Positions 48,286 to 59,473 of a stretch of DNA of 64,000 nucleotides are shown piece by piece. The translations under genes and the position numbers were made by a program. The notes beneath the pieces were generated by a model. The model worked only from the letters and a program-made list of their open reading frames with translations. It ran no database searches and was not told where the DNA came from. The stretch is taken from assembly GCA_015680685.1 (NCBI GenBank), contig MNCI01010837.1:59582-123581 (forward strand), given 5' to 3'. Source of the stretch: Gnetum montanum. Lineage: Eukaryota; Streptophyta; Gnetopsida; Gnetales; Gnetaceae. Position 1 is the stretch's first letter; each line of letters begins with the position of its first letter.

Positions 48286-50860
48286 ACATGATCATTGTAA
48301 GAACATTAATGAATTATCCTTTAGAAAATATTAAATCACACACATTATTAACTAAAAACAATGTCTCTTTCATAAGGAAGAGATAATGCATTGTATGATG
48401 AGAACATTCATTGAAGTACTAACAAGATATATGTTGAAGAAAATTGGAGTGATCAACCTCATGCAGAGGTTGCGTATGTTCATGATCATCCTAATTACAC
48501 TCAAGGGCTACATTCACCTAAGGAAGATAACCTAGAGAAGATGAAGTAAGTCTTGGACCAAGGGAGGCCTCAAGGCCTAGGACCTTCTCAAAACCTAGAA
48601 AAGATAAATCAAGGGACCATGGAGAACACCATTGAATCCATGATGATTCTCCTAGTTCCTCATCTTCCTCTTCCTCTTCAACATATAGTTCTAACAAAGA
48701 TGAATATCGGTATAGAGACAAAGCTCCACTATGGGGTCAAAATAAAATTAGAAATCAAAACCACAACAAAAATTAAAGACATCAAAATGAACATAGATAA
48801 AATCATCACAATCAAATGAATATAAATAGAAATTTTCATTACGACATGACTAATGATGATGAACCCTTATTGGACACTAAGAGCCTGATGCAGATCACAA
48901 AGGTAGTTAAGATATTGCACAGGAATTGCAAGGAAAGTTTCATAAAAAGGCTTGATATGAATAATATCCCTAAATTTATCGGAGGCTATGATTTTGACCC
49001 ACAACATCATTTACAAGCCTTCCATGATGCCTATGTCTTACACAACATTTAAAGTGGATGGAAAAATCTTAAGCTCTTTCCTAGGACACTAATAGATAAA
49101 GCTAACATGTGGTACAAAATGTTGAAACCAAATTCAATCCATCAGTGGTTTACAATGCTGGAACTCTTCAATGAGAAACACCAAACCTATGCGAGGGTAT
49201 CCAACTTGAGGAAACAAATCCAAGGATGAAAATAAGAACTATATGAACCCTTGGATATGGCCTTAGATATTATTCTCTACTGAATAGATACCTAAGCCAT
49301 TGTTTCTCTGAGGAAGAGCAAATTTTCCACATCAGAGATGAGCTTCATAATGAAACAAGGGAGACCCTTGGGGTGTATGCTCAAGGTCAATTATATGGGC
49401 TACAAATCCATTATATCCAAGAGTTAATTGAGCATGTGGCAAAAGAAGAGGGAGAGCTATGTAAATGGGATAATGTTAAGAAATATCACTAGGATTCAAC
49501 CCTCTAAAAGAAAAAGGTCCACATCTATGGTAAGGAAAAAGAGGTAGCTCTTGATAAGGTGATTTTGCAACAAACCTTGTCAATACAAAAGTTTATTGAT
49601 GAACTTGAAGTAAGGTTTGATAGGATATTAGAGTGGATAAATGAGAAAGTTACAAATTTCGTAGAAATTATATAGGAGAAGGTAACACAAAATGAATTAA
49701 GCAAACACAATAAGTGAAGGAAGAAGAACCAAGAAACAAATAGGAACACTTATCAACAAACAAGGAAAATGTCTGAAGAAAAAGAGGCTATAGTTTCAAC
49801 GACAAAAGAAGATGGTGGATGTGACATCTGCATATATGACCAATAAAGTGCTATTGTGCAATCATGTTGCATCTACATGAGTATTGGGATTTTGCATTAA
49901 ATCAAGTTTGTATAGAAGCACATACTTATAAAATCACCTTTTTCACAAGGTAATTATAAATAGTCCTACAACCAATCATACTATCCTAGGGGGACTTCTT
50001 ACCAGCCTCAATACTATCATCAACTGTAGTGGCGACACCCATAGTCATGGGGGAGGCCATCATCAAACCAGTCCTATCCTTATTTCTAGCTAAACCCATA
50101 TGGATATTATGTTCAACAACTTGTTTTTCCAACTAGTTCTACATCCTCTACCTCAAATCGCTACTATTACTCTCCTAAGCATCATCAACCCGTGACATAT
50201 CCTAAAGGATCACCACCTCACACCTATTACCCTCCATCATATTCTTGATATTATCATACTCCACCCTATTACATGTCATAACTAGCCACATAGAAAAGTT
50301 GAGCACCACAACATCAACAAAAGAATGCCACTTGTGCTACAAATGTGCATCGACATGATAATGCTAGTAGGTTCCCACCACAATCTTTGAAATGTTCTTT
50401 CTTTAGGATGGCTTCCATGCATAAGCATAACACTCATGGACCTACTACATCTTCCAAACTAGCACAATGCCTTTCCTTTCACAACGAATGTCCTCCAATC
50501 CTATGTAAAGGTTGACATCAATCATTACTAAAACATCTAATAGAAGTAATGAATCTAGTACTATGAAGAGACAAACAAATCCATGCACATCTAATCATGA
50601 TCAAGGGTGTAGTCATGGGCTAGAAATTTGCAAAGTTGACACAACTGATACTCTGATCCATTGTAGACTTAACAACCAAGTGTGTGAACAATAACTTATC
50701 TATGTAGCTGCCACTAAATCAAGAGACATCTAGTGGCTTGAAAATGAAAGGTTAACATTGTTTCACAAATGAATGGAGCCTACCTACTCACTTATTAATT
50801 CTTATCATAGTCAAATGCTTAGTCATGGCGAAGATGCCCCATCCTAACATTTAGAATTAA
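48286..50860 (+). pseudogene. Element 5 gag and protease remnant (pol deleted after it)
   Basis: The gag core lies at 48,840-49,200: DDEPLLDTKSLMQITK, LDMNNIPKFIGGYDF, HLQAFHDAYVLHNI, KLFPRTLIDKANMWYKML, SIHQWFTMLELFNE. The N-terminal PDEY region is not recognisable. A charged part and the CDICIYD zinc remnant (about 49,815) follow, then a Tyr/Pro-rich linker (50,130-50,290). A protease C-terminal remnant (YVAATKSRDI...LTLFHK...MEPTYSL) runs to about 50,850. After that the sequence jumps straight to the T-rich post-pol spacer, so RT, RNase H and integrase are missing. Numerous stops. Confidence 0.75.
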
Positions 50861-52300
50861 TCGATGTTTTTCATCTTTTTTTTTTTACAATTTTTTACCA
50901 TTTTCTCATTTCTTGATACAAATTTTTCCTATCCTTTTCAACTTTTCCACATTTTTATTTTCATTCCCTTTGTTAGTAATCTTGCTTATGAATAAAGTGA
51001 TCTCATGTAGCCCATTGAGGTGAGGGTTTCTCTATGTTGTTAAGCCATGAGGGACTGATTATTTGGATAGTGAGGCCATGTCATTCATCCATCTATTCAA
51101 TTAATAAGAGGTTCTTACCATGGTCATAATGATATTCTATCTCATAATCAAACTAACAAACAATAAATTCATAATCATTATGCTTGGATAGAAAAGTGAA
51201 GAACCAAGTGGGAATGTAAAGGGTGTGACATCAAGGGAATTTGTGAGATCTCTTTGACCACTTTTGTATGTTCTATAATGCCACCAAGGTTGTAATTATA
51301 TCCTTGTAGATCTAGCAAAAAATGAAAGTAAGAGCATAATAAGTGTTGCCTTACCATGTCACTAGAAAGACATGTTTCCCATGCTTGAAGGTAGTCCTCT
51401 GGTAAGGTTGACATAGATAAGAATAAAATAAAAGGGCACTGAATAAATTTATATGGGTCACACTAGAAAGACATGTTACCCATGCCTAAAGGTTGGCAGC
51501 TTCTTAGAGTTCTTCCAAAGAAGAAGAAGAACAGTGCCATGAATAAAGTCCTCCCTTGGACAAAAATTGCAAGTGAAGTTACTACTTGAAATTGTTGTAG
51601 TCTTATGGTTGTTTAACGAAGAGATGAAACAATGCAATGTCACTAAATCATGGTTTGGACTTGGTTTGAATGTTGGAAAGAAGGGTTATTGATTACTTAA
51701 CTATTAATAACACACAAGGATTCATTATGCCTATTGTAACGCACCTTATGTTCTGATTTCTGTAGTCACTTCTAAAATCCATTTCATCTCATTGTCTATA
51801 TGATCCTAACTTGTGGTTTTATTTAACATAGAATTATTTTCTCAAATTGGTGATTTTAACATGTGTGTTTTGATCAATAGGTATGCATTGCATTCAACCC
51901 CTTTGGTGCCTACAGACATTTTTGGATGTGGTTATACAAGGGCATTAAGGGTAAGAGCCTACTTTGGGGAGGACCAACTTGTATAAATGTTGTAACTTGT
52001 ACATGTTTGGTACAATCGCATCATCCTAAATCTTCCAAATGCATAAATGATGAACTCAAAACCTTTCCTTATCATATAACTGATCCGTTCTACACCATGA
52101 ATCCAATGCCCCTTTTCTTACACCTTCTAAAGTTGTTAATGCCTACAATTCCATCTTTTAACACTTTTGGTGCCTCAATATGAATTTTCATGTACCCCAA
52201 AAATGTGGATTTTACATGAAACCTTCCAACCAATTATAGAGTTTCATTTTCCATGTTGAATGTTCTCATTAAATGTACTTTCAAGAACTTTGATATCAAC
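50861..52300 (+). other. Post-pol spacer of element 5
   Basis: Non-coding. It begins with a T-rich run (about 50,875) like those after pol in element 2 (36,720) and the permuted unit. It includes GAAAGACATGTTACCCATGCC (about 51,465-51,485, and a diverged copy near 51,365), which corresponds to the spacers at 25,820 and 62,515 in complement. It leads into the ORF X promoter. Confidence 0.6.
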
Positions 52301-52304
52301 TATC

Positions 52305-52365
52305 TAATATTGAGTGGGACTCAACATCAGATACCCAATATCAAGTCCATAAAAAGCTATAAATA
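52305..52365 (+). promoter_or_regulatory. Internal promoter of ORF X, element 5
   Basis: TATA box TATAAATA at 52358-52365 (context GCTATAAATAGG). Immediately upstream are TATCTAATATTGAG and CATCAGATACCCAATATC, which resemble the paired GGTATCCAATAT repeats that precede the TATA box of this element's own 3' LTR (55896-55910, 55924-55938; TATA at 55989). An internal promoter downstream of pol is therefore likely. Confidence 0.55.
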
Positions 52366-52602
52366 GGACCACCACAGTGTTCAAAAAATTCATTATCACT
52401 TGAAGCTAGGGGAGTTTTTGCATTTTCTCTCTCAACTAAGAGCTCTATGCAACCAACTTCCACACACGATATCTTGCTCTATACTACTCTGATTTTCAAG
52501 GTTTTTAAACCTAGTTGAACCTAGAGTGTTTAATTTAGTTGGCAAAGGGTGCTTGCATGGAAAAATTACACCAATTTTTTGAAATTTTCTATTGCTTGAA
52601 AG

Positions 52603-52916
52603 GTATTATAAGGGTAAGCATGTTAGAAACCTTAAGTATTTTAATGAACAATCAATCATATGAATGCCAAAATCTTTAATTTTCTCATCCAAGGAATCAT
52701 AACCATCATTATAAGCCATACATAATGGAACAGAAGCCAATCGCAAAGGGTCATAAAAGAAGCTTGCAATTTTTGAGCATTTTTCTTGAAATTTTTCTAA
52801 CTCTACAATCACATCAGCTAAAGAACTTAATGGAACTAAGGTCATGAGTAAGATATAAACTTGTTGAGGATAAATGGAAAACATATTAGTAACACTAAAT
52901 TCTTAATTGATTGCAG
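52603..52916 (+). other. Putative intron in the ORF X leader, element 5
   Basis: A GAAAG|GTATTA donor at 52603 and a TTGATTGCAG acceptor ending at 52916 enclose 314 AT-rich bases. The acceptor lies directly against the ORF X ATG. The leader from TATA to donor is about 238 nt. Position and order match copies A and C. Confidence 0.5.
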
Positions 52917-55667
52917 ATGGCAATAAAAAGAGGTAGAGAAGAATGACTTTTGCAAGGTGCAAGTAAATGCATGAGAGGTGGCAAAGGTCGATTAGAAGAA
53001 TAAGACCCACTAGCCAAGCATGAAGAATAGGTGGCCCAGTTGTCTAGCATTCATTAAGAGGATCCTGTGACAAGGTAGTCGACCCAAGGGGAGGCCACTA
53101 AACCACAAGCTCCAATAAAAGGGAAATGCCTCATGTTATCCCAAGAATTACTCAAAGCCATCTAGGAGTGATCCATGTTGACCACAGTCATCATGGAAAT
53201 GAACTTTGGGTCATTCATGACATTTTTCCTTGAGGCAGTTAGAACACAAGTTCAGGTGTCACCTCTATGGCACATCCTCTTTGAAAGTGGGGAATGGTAC
53301 CTCGATGAGACGTACAAATTTCAACATAATAAGGAAGAAGGCATCATGGTCAAAATTGGTGGAGTCTCTATCTCTTTTTCAGCTAAGGCCATTATAGAAG
53401 CTCTGAACATACTTAATGTGGGGGCCAAGGTCACACATCTATCTACAAGGTTTGATGTAGAAACTAGGAAACTATGGTTGAAGTGAGCATACAACAAAGA
53501 AAACAAGATATACAATGAGTTGACCTTGGAAGAGAGGATCTACTTCAAGATCAGCACATACTACGTCTTCCCAACTAAAGGGATTAATAGAATATCAACT
53601 TATATGACTAGGGGAAGTGCAATTTTGATGGGAAAATACAATGCCAATCTTGCCTAGTTGTACTTCATGGAAATTCAAAGGCAATTTGAGGAAAGAAAGG
53701 CAGGGAAGTTGGCACTTCCATTTCTTTGTCTAATTAGAAAGTTGTGCAAGTGCGCTGGAATCTTGGGTTACACCAATGATGTTCCTAGGAGGGCTCAAAA
53801 TGCTTCCTTCATTGAATTCTTCAAACCCACAATACTAAGGAGAGATCTTGGTGATGAACAAGAACTAGAGAAGGAGCTAGAATAAGAATTAGAAAAGGAG
53901 CCCAAACAAGAACTAGTGCAACAGCAAGAGCTGCAAGTTCCACCACCACCATTGTAAGACTATAGGCCCTCAATGAGTGATCTATAGAGAATAGTTGAAA
54001 CTCTTAGTTGGGGAAGTAGGGATGAATCAAATGTCTTTCAGATCATCAATGATGTTGTGTAGCTTATAGTTTTTGCCTATCCATCAATGGGGTATATCTC
54101 TTTGCAATCAAGAGGAGAAGCCCAATGATCATAACAAATATTTGGAAATGTCGCATCTTTTCAAGTAATTCTTGAAATGGGAGAAGGTGCCATCATCATG
54201 GTCATGTAACATTAAGACATGGCAAGTGCAACAGAATCTTTTCATGTACCACATCAAAGAATCTTTTAATGTACTTTTTGTAAACCTAGTAGATTTGACC
54301 AAAACCAGAGATGTGCAAATGTTAGCTAGGACTTCAGTGACTCTTAAAATCCATGAGGATGTGCTTGATATATTGCTACAAACTAGACAAGTATTGGAAA
54401 CTATTTTTGACATTCCCAATGATGTCACTATAGTACAATCTAACCACATTACCATAAAAGGAAAATTGGTCATGGTAGAGACTTGGGTAGAGTATGTAGA
54501 AGTAGAAGTGCATAAGTTACAACAAAAGCTCATCACCTTGAGAGGTGAAAGGATGGATCCTTCCCAATTCATTGCACCTAACTAGTTAGAAAAATTCCAA
54601 ATAGAGTAGTTGGGCTAATTGATTAAACAAAACAAAGTTGTTGAATAAGAAAAGAAGAAAGTAGTCTGGAATGCCTCAACTTTCAAAGCCCAAGAATATG
54701 CCCATAAAAAGGAATTTACCATTGCACAAGAGGAGAATAAATAGCTTGCTACTGATAATGCAAGGTTGATCATTGTAGAGAAATAGAAAAATATCTTGGA
54801 AGAAAGTGTTGACCAGTTGAAGGAATAATTGGTGAGGCTCAACCAAGACATAAGCAAATTGGACAAAGAAAATCAAACCCTCTAAATGGAGGAGGTCCAC
54901 ACAATCTGTCAAAACTTTGCAATTGAGATAAGTGCATGGAAAAATGAGGCCAAGAAACATGAAAAACTAAAGGAGCACTTCTGAGGACCAAATTGACATG
55001 TACAAAAAGATCGATGAAAAAGAAATCTAGATGGAAAAGGCCTTCATTAGTTCCATGTCATCTCAGAATCCTAATTGGAAGCTAATATTGGATAGCCATG
55101 GCTTGGTCCACCAAGTGGAAGTAAAGAATAAGGACATGTAGATTGATGATTTGAAAGAGTACATGATATTGGCCAACCTTTTCTACACCAACCTTGCCAT
55201 GTTAATAGCAGGTCAGCCTAGAAATAAGCTAAAACAACAAGTAGCAACCACTTATGCCTTGTATGAAATAGAGTTTGCAAATAGGAAAAGTGCTTTACAA
55301 AAAATCCACGTGGCAAACATGGAATTGGAAATAATTAAGGCTCACTACCATGGGCAAAGAGATTTAGCCTCAAACTTGGCTAAAAGATTAACAGATCATT
55401 ATGAACTAAAAAAAGGCTAGAGCTTTCAAGGAGGAATGACCATAGTTTGTAGCATGGTATGTGAAAGCAAATAAGATGTTTCCACAGCTACTGTGTGCAT
55501 GGGATGTACCGATTCCAGCACACATTGACTCATCAGCCTCAATAGTACATGATGCAAGAATGGAGGAGGAGAAGTTGTAGGTGCTCCTCAATTGATATAA
55601 CTTTGAGAAGCTTGACAATAAGGGGCAGCAACCAATGGAAGAGCCACTACCTCTAGGAACTACTTGA
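52917..55667 (+). pseudogene. ORF X, fullest copy (third ORF of element 5)
   Basis: The start ATG at 52917 follows the proposed splice acceptor (MAIKRGREE). After a charged N-terminus comes a compact domain at 53,175-53,486: FMTFFLEAVRTQVQ, LWHILFESGEWYLDETYKFQ, VKIGGVSISFSAKAIIEALN, GAKVTHLSTRFDVETRKLW. A second part (53,658-53,885) has FLCLIRKLCKCAGILGYTND. An acidic/Gln-rich linker with a VPPPP run (about 53,820-53,955) is followed by long heptad-like helices (54,172-54,585 and 55,151-55,420), suggesting a coiled coil. The end is PLGTT-stop at 55667. Frameshifts and TAG/TAA stops make it inactive. No signal peptide or membrane segment is seen, so it is not a typical Env. Function unknown; a structural or RNA-binding partner of Gag is only a guess. 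Confidence 0.65.
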
Positions 55668-55862
55668 ATCTCCCCAGTTTTATTATTTTGTTATTTTGTC
55701 ATGATGTGTCCATTTTGTGTAAAACACCACTACAGCATGAAAGAGTCAATTTGAGTTCTTTTAAGTCAGTTAATAATTCCATACCTTCCCAATATTTTGT
55801 AATGAACTTGTTCCTAATTTTTGTTTAACTTGAGGATGAATTTTTATTCATTCATGAGGGTA

Positions 55863-56737
55863 TGATGAGTCATGTTTTACAAGGCTATGATATCAGGTAT
55901 CCAATATTGGGGCTGTGATGTTGGGTATCCAATATCGGGGCATAACCTCTAATGTCGGTGATCCGATATCATCCCTTTCATGCTAGCCTATAAATACAGA
56001 AATTGGATGCATGGTTGGGATATAGGAGATAGATAGATAGATTCATAGATTTTGATAGATTTCAAGTTTTTTTCATTTCCAGTGCATGCCTACATTGTGA
56101 TGTTAAGTGATTGTACAACATCCTTATTTGAGTGTGTTGTACTTGGACATGTTACATGTTCAACAATAAAGATCAACATTTCTTCCATCATTGCAGCATC
56201 CAGTTAGCTTTATTATTGTTAATTGCTTAATTGTTTACTATTTTCCTTAGTTAATGTTGTCATTCATTGCTCTTTATTATTTCTATCATTAAGCAGAGTG
56301 AATACGACAAATCACGAGCACTTAAGTGTAACTACTTGATAACCTAGTAGTGTTATCATTTAGTACACCCAGTAATAGTATGCTTGGTAGTGGTAGTCGC
56401 ATGAAGTTCAAGGCATGTACAGAATGTTAGGAATGGATACTCATCACACTTAGCTTAGTTATACTTTACCTTCCATTTCTAATTATATTAGATAATTAAC
56501 TTCTTTATCATAATTAGGAGTAGCTTAGGGTTGAACAACATCACTTATCATATACCTCACTTTGGACTAAACCATACGTGACAAAGCTATCACTAGTCCA
56601 AGTGGGAAGACAACGAATTGTGATTAAGACATAACGATTTAGATGCATAACTAGTCCCATCCATAGAATTTAACCAAATTGTGCATGAACACTTGTTATT
56701 GATATGGTTGAGCGTAGGATTATCTCACTACTCATCA
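55863..56737 (+). repeat. 3' LTR of element 5
   Basis: 875 bp, TGATGAGTCATG...CTACTCATCA. It is preceded by a polypurine tract (GAGGGTA, 55856-55862). U3 holds paired GGTATCCAATAT repeats (55896, 55924) and a TATA box at 55989-55996. An AATAAAGATCAAC poly(A)-signal-like string is near 56,168. The right half matches the truncated 5' LTR at 46918-47299. The target duplication cannot be tested because the outer end of the 5' LTR is lost. Confidence 0.88.
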
Positions 56738-57390
56738 CTAATTTATGGATTTTTAAAATTTATCATTGTATCACAAATGGATTACTATAACAAAAATTTA
56801 TAAAAAGAAAGTTTTCCCAATGAAAGAAATTCAATCACATACAATAATGTACTTTCAAAAAAAGTATTTTTATGATTAAAATATTTTTTTAATTTTTTTA
56901 AAAGTTAAAATCAATTATGTATGAATGTATGAATAGGAATGCTCATAATGAACATCCTCATCATATAAAATAGACTTGCTTTCACATGAGAAAATAAAAT
57001 CTTCTTTAACCAAAGAAGATGTCCACCCATGTTTTAAAAATAATACTTCGAGACTCTCTCCAAAACATGCAAGGGTAGGATGTAGGGACATGTGAGCATA
57101 CCTAATAACTAGCTTAGTTATATATTTATAATATATACCTATAATTTGATCGAGATAATCTTATTTGTTAATAAGTAATAAGTTATTTCAATAAAAAATT
57201 TCAGGACTTCTAGATAAAGAGGTAGATTTAAGGATTATAATTTTCATGACTTCTAGATAAAGAACAAGATTTGTATATCAAAGTCTTTGTAATGATGGAT
57301 TTTAGGAAAAAAATATTTGCATCATTTATCGTATGTTTTTACTCTTGACTAAATTTGCATTGCCTATTAGAACATAAAAAAAGAACAAAT
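56738..57390. other. AT-rich stretch, nothing recognised
   Basis: No coding pattern was found. It lies beyond the 3' LTR of element 5 and downstream, on the minus strand, of the Helitron Rep fragment. It may include decayed Helitron sequence, but the Rep tyrosine motif was not found. Confidence 0.4.
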
Positions 57391-57394
57391 TCAA

Positions 57395-58450
57395 CCAAGA
57401 ATGAGAACATGGACATGTGGTGATTCCCTATGTTGCCATTCATATCTTGTTTCGGAATCAACCACATTGAATTCTTCAAATAATACCTTTTCTTGATATG
57501 CCTTATGTCAAAGATGCATAAACTCGAAAATTATATGTGGATTCTCAATAATATTTCTCATTTTCCATTCTTTTATTGCATAAATATTTTTTGATGATTC
57601 TCCAGGAAACACCTTATGTAGGTCTAGCCATTAAAGATTTGCTACACTTAGAGTAAAAAAAAAATGTTGGTGCACCTAACTCATTTATCAAATTAGACAA
57701 TTGCGCTTTGCATTTTCTCTAGTAGGAATGTGTTCCTGGTATTGTTGTTTCAAATCTCATCAAATTATCAACAAAATTATTTAGTGGTGGATTTTTTAGT
57801 CCTTCACATAATTCTTGGATTATTAATGGTGCTTCGGTAATATTTTTTTTAAAGAATACTAACATTGATTTTAATGCATGATGTCTCGTTATCATGTTGT
57901 AAATGTGATATCTAAAAATAAAATTAATATATAATTAGTTCATATAATTTAATAAACATTAATACTCTCTAGTAATGTAAATAAAATTTATTTGGGATAG
58001 TTGAATCTTTTATGATGTCCAAATATTCCATTCGTATATCGAATTAGATGCCTAGCATATTCATGTAATGTGACATCCTTAGATCTTCTTGTAAGAAAGT
58101 CACATTTTCCACATGGGAAAAACATTGGAAATAACATTGAAAGTATTCCAATTATGTTAAACTCATTGATGGATGACTCTAAAAGTGTTGGCCATTGTGC
58201 ATTATTAGAACTTTCATCATTTGGATTTTGTAACCAAGCTCTTACTAAATCAAGTTCTTTTCCTAGAATAACTGGGTGGGATGCTATAGATGATGTATGT
58301 CTAATAATATTTTCTTCCTTTAAATCAACCAAAGGACCATCAAACTATAATCTCATCTAGCCATCCTCCTTAGATAATGTAATGTAATGAATCCCTTTAA
58401 AGACATTAACATATCTTATATCATTAACATCGTCCAAAGCATGCTCATCT
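57395..58450 (-). pseudogene. Helitron Rep (helicase-like N-terminal and HUH domain) fragment
   Basis: The minus strand encodes LLESSINEFNIIGILSMLFP, MFFPCGKCDF, VTLHEYARHLIRYTNGIFG and HHKRFNYP (open 58,332-57,988), the Helitron-like N-terminal pattern. In broken frames it continues with GLKNPPLNNFVDNLMRFETT, LINELGAPTFFFTLSVANL, IIENPHIIFEF and finally RYEWQHRESPHVHVLILG. The HVH of the last segment (57409-57417) is the metal-binding HUH motif of the Rep nickase that starts rolling-circle transposition. The tyrosine motif and the helicase domain, which should follow, are absent. Stops and frameshifts are present. No Helitron termini (TC start, hairpin-CTRR end) were recognised. Confidence 0.83.
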
Positions 58451-58506
58451 ATTTCTATAGCCTAATAGAATGAATCATTTTGTTTCTTGTACAATAAGGC
58501 AATATA

Positions 58507-59473
58507 TGATGGGTGTTAAAGTGTCATGTTGATAGATCCTCATTGACATAGCCTTGTCTACAGGCCCATATTAATGGACCCCCATTTACATGGTGTTGCC
58601 CTGTTGATGGGGCCACATTGATGTAGCATTTACTACATCTACAAGGCCCTATCGACATAGTCTTGTAGTAAAAACTATAAATGCAAGCTCATAGTCATGT
58701 TTATGGAAATATCAAGTCATAGTAGTAGCATAGTTCTTGTAGTTTGTCCATTTAAAAGTTAGAGTATTTATTTGAGTGCCAGTAGTAGGAGTTAGAAAGT
58801 GCACGGATCTTTATTTGAGCACTATTGTACTTGAACCATACCAATGTATATGATAATAAGACAAGCCTTTTGATCAAACCTTGTAGCACTTCGAATAGAT
58901 TAATGATTTATTTATGCATTTATTGTTTTCATTAGATATGTAATTAATTAAGTTAAATTAAGCTAAATTAAGACTTTAAGAAATTAGTTAATTAATTAAG
59001 CTAAAAAGATTAAGTACATAAGTATGACTACTTCGAGTGTAAACATGTATTTGCTTGGTAATCCTAGTAGCATTATTGCTTGGTGCACCCACTAGCGTAG
59101 TGCTTGGTAACCTAGCAGTGGATACGTGGGTTCAGGATGTGTACAGAAAGTGGGATTGGATGCTTATGTTAGTACTAGTTAGAGACTAGTAAAGTAGTTA
59201 AATTAAATTAGTTATTAAAATACTTCATATCTCTATTTAAGTGCTAAAGAACATAAAACATAAAATAATAAAAATCATATTCCTTGATTACACTTGACCA
59301 TACCATGTGCATCACAAGTGTAATTGGGAAGACAATGAATGACCATTAAGGCAAGGTTCACTTCCTAGAGAACTAGTGCATTGGAAACTATAGTCCATGG
59401 AATTTGACTAGATCATGTGTGAACACTTCAAGATTTGTATGGTTAAGTGTACGGGTACCTTCACAGCTCATCA
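58507..59473 (+). repeat. LTR of the element 2 family, solo or truncated
   Basis: Begins TGATGGGTGTTAAAG and ends CACAGCTCATCA (967 bp). It aligns with the 5' LTR of element 2 (ACAAGGCCCTATCGACATAG, AACCTTGTAGCA, TACATAAGTATGA, CATACCATGTGC). U3 has CATTGACATAG / CCCTATCGACATAG repeats, with a TATAAATGC box near 58,671. No primer-binding site follows and no polypurine tract precedes. Flanking pentamers (ATATA / GATAT) do not match. It separates Helitron sequence on the left from truncated ORF X on the right. Confidence 0.75.

Noticed and set aside
52917-55667. ORF X as a retroviral-type envelope gene
   Set aside because: Only its position fits. There is no signal peptide, membrane anchor or cysteine-rich ectodomain pattern; the visible C-terminal half is coiled-coil-like.
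58507-59473. Calling this LTR a clean solo LTR
   Set aside because: The flanking pentamers differ (ATATA and GATAT) and the neighbours are truncated elements, so ectopic recombination is more likely.
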